12,054 bases of DNA from Byssochlamys sp. IMV 00236 (taxonomy: Eukaryota; Ascomycota; Eurotiomycetes; Eurotiales; Thermoascaceae), in assembly GCA_001931875.2 (NCBI GenBank), contig MSJH02000550.1:1-12054 (forward strand). The letters run 5' to 3'. Made by a program: the position numbers and the translations under genes. Below, in pieces: positions 7,413 to 12,054 of this stretch. The notes below the pieces were generated by a model. That model saw nothing but the letters and a program-made list of their open reading frames with translations, was not told where the DNA came from and made no database searches. Position 1 is the first letter of the stretch. Each line of letters begins with the position of its first letter.

Positions 7413-8665
7413 GCAGCGTCTTTATGTGTAGACAAATCGTCATTTGTAAAGTAAGGGTCGGCATCATTCTTGTGTGTTACCGCTTCTGTTTCGGTTTCCT
7501 TGTTTTTGTGAATGTATTTCTTATAGTCCTGGTCTAAGCTGTCGATGTACTGTCGGAAGGAAGGGTCGCTAGATTCTTGTTCGGTGTTGACAGCATTGTT
7601 GTGGATACGGTTACTGTGAATCTGCTCAAGAATATCGTCAATTGCAGGATCGTTACTGTGGGGGTTGTCGCCCTTTGTAAGATCAGAAACTTCGTCCAAG
7701 GCAGACGTCCAATTGGTATCATCTTCGTGAGATGGATCACTAGAAGCAGTGCTCTTGTGAATTTGTTCAAGGAGGTTGTCAAGCTGAGTTTGATCTACTG
7801 AGCTGTTTGCTGCAGTTGATGAACTAGTGTCACTTGGGGCACTCGTGGTGGCAGCTGGAGTGGTTGTGGTAGCTGAAAGATCAATGGTGGTTGTTCCAGC
7901 AGAATCGGTTGAAGATGTAGGTGTAGGCTGAGTGCCTGCTGAAGAGGCGGGTGCATTGGCTGCGGTACTGTTGGTTGAAGGGGTAACTGTTGCATTGGCG
8001 GGTAAAGCGTTAATTTTAAAGGTGGCGGAGTCTGCTTCACAGAACTGGCTGTTGTCTCCTTGACCAGCGATATGAACATGATAATCACCTATAGAAGAAT
8101 GATGAGTTATGATAAATACAAGGAAATAAAAAGAGAGCTTACCGCCTTGTCTTCCTTGCAGTGAAAATAAGACTTCATCCGTAGCACCAAGAGTAGCATC
8201 TAGAATTAGGGTGTACATAGGGACGTGTTATTTTAGGAACAAGCTAATTAATTTGCAACTTACCATATGTGCCAATATACGCTGTACTTGAAGGGTTCTG
8301 GTTCGAGACGAGAGTCAGATTGACCTGTTTTATCGAATCTGCGGCTTGCCAAGCAACAATATGCTTTGAGTTGTCATCAAACACAACGCCTATAATGACG
8401 ATAAATTTAGTGTCAAAAATAAACAATCTTTTATTATTTTCAAACCTTCTTTTGCTGGATAAGTAATTCTGAAATCTAAGAATATAATGAGTATCATGGT
8501 TGTTGATTGTATATCCATATCCTAACCTTGACAGATATCTTCGATAGATGCATCGTTTAAATGATTTGCTGAAGGTATATTAAAGAGTGGTGTAGCTAAA
8601 GCAAGTTGACATGTTCCAAGGACCAGTGTTACTGCAAATGTAATACTGGCTTTGTTTGATTTCAT
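5891..8665 (-). CDS. Secreted Kre9/KNH-like protein with acidic Trp/His repeats, 849 residues
   Basis: There are five exons: 8665-8527, 8475-8446, 8389-8264, 8199-8143 and 8088-5891. The introns are 51, 56, 64 and 54 nt, with donors GTTAGG, GTTTGA, GTAAGT and GTAAGC, and all acceptors end in TAG. The splices keep frame and give 2550 nt. Residues 1-25 are a signal peptide (MKSNKASITFAVTLVLGTCQ, cleavage likely after LALA). Residues about 47-143 match the Ig-like head of fungal Kre9/KNH cell-wall proteins (DFRITYPAKEGVVF, HIVAWQAAD, VNLTLVSNQ, GDYHVHIAGQGDNSQFCEAD). Cys45 and Cys134 could form a disulfide. Residues about 144-215 are a Ser/Thr/Pro/Ala linker, likely O-glycosylated. Residues about 215-344 are acidic. 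From about 345 to the end lie 16 repeats of 28-40 residues and a partial one. There is no hydrophobic tail, so no GPI anchor. The protein is probably secreted or wall-associated; its ligand is unknown. Confidence 0.85.
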
Positions 8666-8701
8666 CCTTGCGATGTGAAGGAAAATAAAGAAAATGAAGA
8701 A

Positions 8702-8703
<2 letters not shown>

Positions 8704-8735
<32 letters not shown>

Positions 8736-8746
8736 AGAGAGAGAGA
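8704..8746 (-). repeat. Poly(A)29-(GA)7 microsatellite in the leader of the repeat-protein gene
   Basis: On the plus strand 29 A are followed by seven GA units. In the transcript sense this is (TC)7 followed by T29, ending about 38 nt before the ATG at 8665 and lying between the TATA box and the start. Pyrimidine tracts are common in fungal leaders, but this one is long enough to be length-unstable. Confidence 0.85.
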
Positions 8747-8848
8747 AAGTAGAAAATAACTAATTTATTGTCTATTTTTATGGTCGTTACACATAATTTA
8801 ATTGAATAGCTCAACTATGGAAAATAGATGTAATACTTTATAATCAAC

Positions 8849-8857
8849 TTTTATATA
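8849..8857 (-). promoter_or_regulatory. Candidate TATA box of the repeat-protein gene
   Basis: TATATAAAA on the minus strand lies about 185 bp before the ATG at 8665. A start of transcription about 30 bp downstream would place the CT/T tract within the 5' leader. Confidence 0.45.
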
Positions 8858-8869
8858 CTTATACCTATC

Positions 8870-9716
8870 TTATTTGACATAATGTACATTATGCTTATAG
8901 ATCATTCAAATGGTTTATATACAAATTATACAAAAAGTAGCTAATTTTATTGGTTGACCCGACTTCCGACCATTGGCTCGCACCTGGTGGAAAGTCATGT
9001 CGCACTCGATAAAGAGAAGGGAATTGCGAGTTCTAAAAATAAATGACTGTTTACTTCATCCTTTTTTACTGGTGCCTGTCCGTTTGAATTCCTTTTTCTA
9101 CAACAGCTCACACCTTGGCAGAGATGCTTTATCCTTTCTCCCATGGCCTAATATCGCAAACTAAACTGCCGCTACTACTACTGCTCGTATCTTTAGTACC
9201 CCTTTCGAATCAAAAAGTTTTACCTTTCATTCAGCGTCGTCTACCTATCAACCAACTACATATTTGACTATGACAACTGCACATAAACACCACTCGTACC
9301 TCCACTATATGTTACCCTTACCATCAACTCGTTGTCCTTGTATATGGCGAATACGAACCTGAGCTGATTTCGTAATTGAAGAAAACTAAAATCGCTATTT
9401 ATGACGAGTGTAACTTTCTCTCTCTCGATCCAGCCAATATACATGATCCAAGGTTCAAAGCAATGCGTAACCAGGACAGTGTAGATTATATACCTTGGAT
9501 ACTTTTGTTGACTGTCTAATTTACGCTATTCGCTGCAGCGGAGGTCCTGTTCAGCGTGCTGTCATCTGTTTCCTCATTGAGAAAGTCTTTTTTGATACTT
9601 GCAGTTTTCCTAAATCTTTTCACGGTGGTAGTATATGATTGTACCATCTGCTTGTTTAGGATTACATCATTTATCCTTATAGTCCAACGGTTTCCAACAT
9701 CCAGCCTGTATTAACC
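8870..9716. other. Gene-free stretch, possibly decayed repeat
   Basis: No frame with recognisable protein content was found on either strand; stops are frequent. The GC content and texture between about 8955 and 9700 differ from the AT-rich spacer around it, as if an old element had decayed here, but no domain can be named. Confidence 0.4.
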
Positions 9717-9729
9717 TGGCCTAGAATAC
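9717..9729 (+). repeat. Target-site duplication, left copy (TGGCCTAGAATAC)
   Basis: This 13-bp string is repeated exactly at 10933-10945 and brackets the LINE fragment. The bases just outside and inside differ, so the duplication is exactly 13 bp. Confidence 0.85.
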
Positions 9730-10932
9730 GTTTAAACGGATTTTTGTTTATAAATAATTAAAACCTCTAATGGGCGCACGATCGTAATATTACATCTTTC
9801 CCGCCCGAGGCAGTTCATAAAGGAGGGATAGTAGTGACTAAAAAACCCTTTTGGGATCAAGGGTAAAAATGTTTTGGAAGGAGTGAATGGGATCAAGTGT
9901 AAGATACACTAGTGAGAAGGAGAAGAGGAGAGCCATTCTAAGAGCCTTTGCCCGAGGTGAGTGGGCGGAGTAGGTGGAAGCTTAGCGTGAAAGAGGTAAT
10001 CGAGTTCATATAGAATTTTGCATATAGTTGGCCAACGAATGGTCCACGAGAGCACTGTGTTAGGAGAGCGAGGTTTCCTGGCAGGTAGCATATTTAAAAG
10101 GAAAGACAGTGGGTCAGATATGGTTCCGGGCATCATAAGTTTACGATGCATCTGGAGACAGTGAATGGCATGGGCTTTTGTGAAAGGTTGGCTAGGGTGC
10201 CGAGGGCAGGTTTTGTATTGACCACCAGGAAGCCAACCAAGACGCCAACGTATGCAGCGACTTCTTTCAGACTTGGACATAGGTAGCCATAAGATAGGGT
10301 CAAGAGATATAGTTGAACGACAGTGCATAAGAAGAACGGAGGCATGTGTAGAACGTTTCTTGTTGAGGTTGTCTTGGCGATATTCTCGTTGTATCGATCG
10401 TAAGGAGCGACGATCCAAGGACTCTGGGTTGGGGGAGCATCTCCTCCAAATGGGAGACTTAGAGAGTTTGTACCATTGTGAGTGACTTCGAGGCTGGCGG
10501 ATAAGTGGAAGATGGTGTAACAGAGCATCTTCTGGAAGAGTAAGGGAGCGTAGGAGGAACTGAGATTGCAGAGCATAAGCACGTTCTTGCATGGTTGGCA
10601 ATTTCGACATATGTAGCATTACTGTGGTGGAAGGTACGTGGGAGCCACCAAAAATCCGTCGCAAACAGACGTTTTGGGCATCTTCCAGTTGTTTGCTAAG
10701 GAATGTGGTGATCTTGGTAATGGCCAGACCGTATTCCAGTTGTGCACGAACAATGTGACTGTAAAAGTGAATACCAAGGAGAGGAGAAAAGCCTTTAGGG
10801 TGCACCTCAATAGCTGAGAGTTGGTTCATAGTGGCAAGGGCTTTGGACTTGTTTTGATTGACCAATGCAATAGCATCGATATAGCCACCGGGGCGAAAGG
10901 GGATCCCGAGATAAGGAAAGGAAGGCTGCTTT
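9730..10932 (-). mobile_element. 5'-truncated LINE (non-LTR retrotransposon) insertion, 1203 bp
   Basis: This minus-strand copy retains only the C-terminal part of the reverse-transcriptase ORF and the 3' UTR. The 5' end at 10932 cuts the ORF in mid-frame, and both ends abut a perfect 13-bp direct repeat. That is the signature of target-primed reverse transcription that stopped early. The 3' end (near 9730) is A-rich but is not a pure poly(A) tail. Within the 3' UTR the string GGGATCAAG (plus-strand sense) occurs twice, at 9853 and 9889. The ORF inside is intact, which together with the perfect duplication suggests a fairly young insertion. Confidence 0.9.
9909..10931 (-). pseudogene. C-terminal fragment of LINE reverse transcriptase (340 residues)
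   Basis: The frame is open from the truncated 5' edge (KQPSFPYLGIPF, a typical YLG motif at the end of the RT palm/thumb) through FYSHIVRAQLEYGLAI and LEDAQNVCLRRIFGG, which are standard in the post-RT region of LINE proteins. A C-terminal zinc-binding-like region follows: RWRLGWLPGGQYKTCPRHP, then HAIHCLQMH. The RT active site (YxDD) and any endonuclease lay upstream and are lost. There is no initiator Met at the edge and no host promoter, so it is a dead fragment although its reading frame has no internal stop. Confidence 0.88.
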
Positions 10933-10945
10933 TGGCCTAGAATAC
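10933..10945 (+). repeat. Target-site duplication, right copy (TGGCCTAGAATAC)
   Basis: An exact copy of 9717-9729. Removing the LINE plus one copy gives a continuous pre-insertion site. Confidence 0.85.
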
Positions 10946-11308
10946 ACTTTATTCAGAAATTATTCGCACACGTTACAAAATCAATAACAATTAAACACTT
11001 TATGTCTTTTTTATTATTTAAAAAGACAACATGTAATAATACATAAAATGAGATTGATATTTTTGAGAATAGATAAATGTGGTCAAGACTTTATACAAAA
11101 TAAAAAGTTGTTAGAGACCTCATATAAATAGTCTGATCTTGACTTCTCTTTTTCTTTTCTTCTTCTTCCTTGGACCAAAAAAGTAAGACCAGCTATTCCC
11201 CAGCTAGCCCTAAGGTATGCTATATTCTTTACTCTTGTAAGAAACTAATATGTAGTGTTATAGATCATAAAATCGAAAACAGTAACCGGTGCTAGTTGGG
11301 AGTAGTTT
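10946..11308. other. AT-rich spacer with a candidate plus-strand promoter
   Basis: There is no ORF of interest. A TATAAATA string at 11123-11130 is followed by a pyrimidine-rich run (CTTCTCTTTTTCTTTTCTTC, 11142 onwards). Further on lie a GTATGC donor-like site (11215) and a TTATAG acceptor-like site (about 11264). These could form the promoter and non-coding first exon of the zinc-knuckle ORF, but no ATG lies in the possible first exon. Confidence 0.35.
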
Positions 11309-11413
11309 GGTTCCATTCATTCCCTTCCTTGCTCTCTCTTTTGCTCTTCTCTTTTTTCTTCCTTGCTCTCCTCTCTTGTCTCTTCGCTTGTCCGGGCCAG
11401 TTATCGCTGGCCC
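11309..11413 (+). promoter_or_regulatory. CT-rich leader ending in a GC-rich hairpin
   Basis: From about 11309 to 11393 the plus strand is nearly all C and T. It ends in GGGCCAG-TTATCG-CTGGCCC (11394-11413), a perfect 7-bp stem with a 6-base loop, just before an ATG at 11418. The role is unknown; it could be the 5' leader of the following ORF. Confidence 0.4.
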
Positions 11414-11453
11414 ATCCATGGTACGCTTCAGGTAAGATATTAATAATCTCTTT

Positions 11454-11678
11454 ATGAACAATATGCTGACAGGGTGTTGCTACTGTCATCAAACGGGACA
11501 TACTAAATTTGAATGTGGAAAGTCTAGGGCCCGTATTATTTGCTACAACTGTCAGAATCTCGAACATCATTCGTTTGAATGCCCACGAAAGATAGCACCA
11601 CACAATCTTAAGAGAAAAGGTTTAGCCCCCGACGAGCATTGGATCAGAATGATGCCCAGCCATCAGTTGCAATATTGA
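11454..11678 (+). CDS. Small double CCHC zinc-knuckle protein (74 residues), possibly a Gag/ORF1 remnant
   Basis: Two zinc knuckles of the form C-x2-C-x4-H-x4-C are clear: Cys8, Cys11, His16, Cys21 (CYCHQTGHTKFEC) and Cys30, Cys33, His38, Cys43 (CYNCQNLEHHSFEC). The second has Glu where Gly usually precedes His. Such pairs bind single-stranded nucleic acid and occur in retrotransposon Gag or ORF1 proteins and in cellular CNBP-like proteins. The ORF starts at the ATG at 11454; a GTAAGA-to-CAG pair (11432-11472) could instead splice an upstream exon to the knuckles. After the knuckles the frame ends in PSHQLQY. In the next frame, a protein-like stretch (SKYAPGTSQLNPALHEPIF) runs to a stop just before an A-rich tail with AATAAA (about 11744-11759), which suggests a frameshift. 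The element-like 3' A tail favours a transposon remnant. Confidence 0.55.
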   Translation: MNNMLTGCCYCHQTGHTKFECGKSRARIICYNCQNLEHHSFECPRKIAPHNLKRKGLAPDEHWIRMMPSHQLQY

Positions 11679-11787
11679 AATCGAAATACGCTCCCGGTAC
11701 CTCCCAACTCAACCCAGCTTTGCATGAACCCATCTTTATTGAATAATAATAAAAAAAAAGCGAAGTAGGGTGAAAATATTTAACCTG

Positions 11788-11991
11788 CTATACTTGTTTT
11801 GATTTATCACTTATCAAATCGTTTGCATCAATATCAACATATCCCAAGTGTTCGTTCTCAAGTCTTTCAAATACCTTTCTTTATTCAAGAAGATCAAGCT
11901 ACATATATTTTAGTACATACTCACAGATGTATTTAAGAAACTTACATATATAAAAGCAAAGACTTCATAAAGCTTGATCAGCTGTTTTCGT
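11788..11991 (-). pseudogene. Candidate EF-hand-like exon pair near the window edge
   Basis: On the minus strand two short open stretches read like the helix and loop of an EF-hand: ERKQLIKLYEVF (about 11991-11946) and VFERLENEHLGYVDIDANDL (11874-11788, stop TAG). They are separated by a possible 71-nt intron with a GTAAGT donor (11945) and an AAAG acceptor (11875). The loop has Gly at position 6 and Asp at position 9, but lacks the acidic residues at positions 5 and 12, so calcium binding is doubtful. A TGA lies just upstream in frame and the gene's remainder would be outside the window or lost. The frames are short and could be chance. Confidence 0.25.
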
Positions 11992-12033
11992 TCTTCATAT
12001 GCAGTATTTCAACTTGAAATTGAGACGATTTTC

Positions 12034-12054
12034 AAAAAAAAAAAAAAAAAAAAA
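12034..12054 (+). repeat. Terminal A21 run at the window edge
   Basis: The window ends in 21 A, and it begins with 13 T. Such edges are typical of contigs that stop where short reads cannot cross a homopolymer. No gene meaning is implied. Confidence 0.7.

Noticed and set aside
7210..8088. Several minus- and plus-strand ORFs of 74-125 codons inside the repeat gene
   Set aside because: All lie inside the well-supported exon 5 in other frames and show only shifted versions of the repeats and the Ser/Thr linker.
8973..9164. 63-codon plus-strand ORF
   Set aside because: It has no recognisable domain, and its surroundings are full of stops in all frames.
9410..9500. hAT-transposase-like string (SLDPANIHDPRFKAM) in a plus-strand frame
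   Set aside because: DPRFK recalls the hAT motif LDPRFK, but the frame has stops on both sides and lacks the Trp-rich and C-terminal dimerisation motifs. Chance is likely.
1..12054. CRISPR array, rRNA or integrase-type genomic island
   Set aside because: There are no spaced identical short repeats, no rRNA core motifs and no prokaryotic gene layout; the tandem repeat is coding and contiguous.

Overview
The window reads as nuclear DNA of an early-diverging fungus, most likely Mucoromycota (Mucor/Rhizopus-like). This is inferred, not proven. Supporting signs are AT-rich DNA, very short GT-AG introns (51-65 nt), TATA plus pyrimidine-rich leaders, AATAAA poly(A) signals, a secreted protein with a Kre9/KNH-type head, and remnants of three eukaryotic transposon classes: Tc1/mariner, DIRS (tyrosine recombinase) and LINE. 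There is no bacterial operon structure and no RNA gene that I can support.

Layout. The left third is a transposon graveyard. A plus-strand Tc1/mariner transposase pseudogene (about 557-1867) meets, tail to tail and with only 10 bp between stop codons, a minus-strand DIRS-like fragment (1878 to about 3340) carrying RNase H and tyrosine recombinase. Three apparently intact host genes follow. The first (3508-4355, +, one intron) encodes a 260-residue coiled-coil protein with an Arg/Ser-rich tail. The second (5498-5599, +) is a 33-codon gene with its own TATA box and poly(A) signal; its peptide ends in five cysteines that run into a CaaX-type prenylation box. The third (8665-5891, -, five exons, 849 residues) encodes a secreted protein with a KNH-like domain, a Ser/Thr-rich linker and about 16 acidic Trp/His repeats, the last ones arranged as a 180-bp tandem array. 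The second and third genes converge, with their poly(A) signals about 100 bp apart.

The right part holds a 5'-truncated LINE insertion on the minus strand (9730-10932) flanked by a perfect 13-bp target-site duplication. Beyond it are a small double zinc-knuckle ORF (11454-11678, +) with a pyrimidine-rich leader and a GC-rich hairpin, and a weak EF-hand-like exon candidate on the minus strand near the right edge. The window starts in a T run and ends in an A run, as an assembly contig might.

I see no multi-gene pathway. The most novel item is the 33-residue putative lipidated micropeptide, followed by the modular repeat protein.
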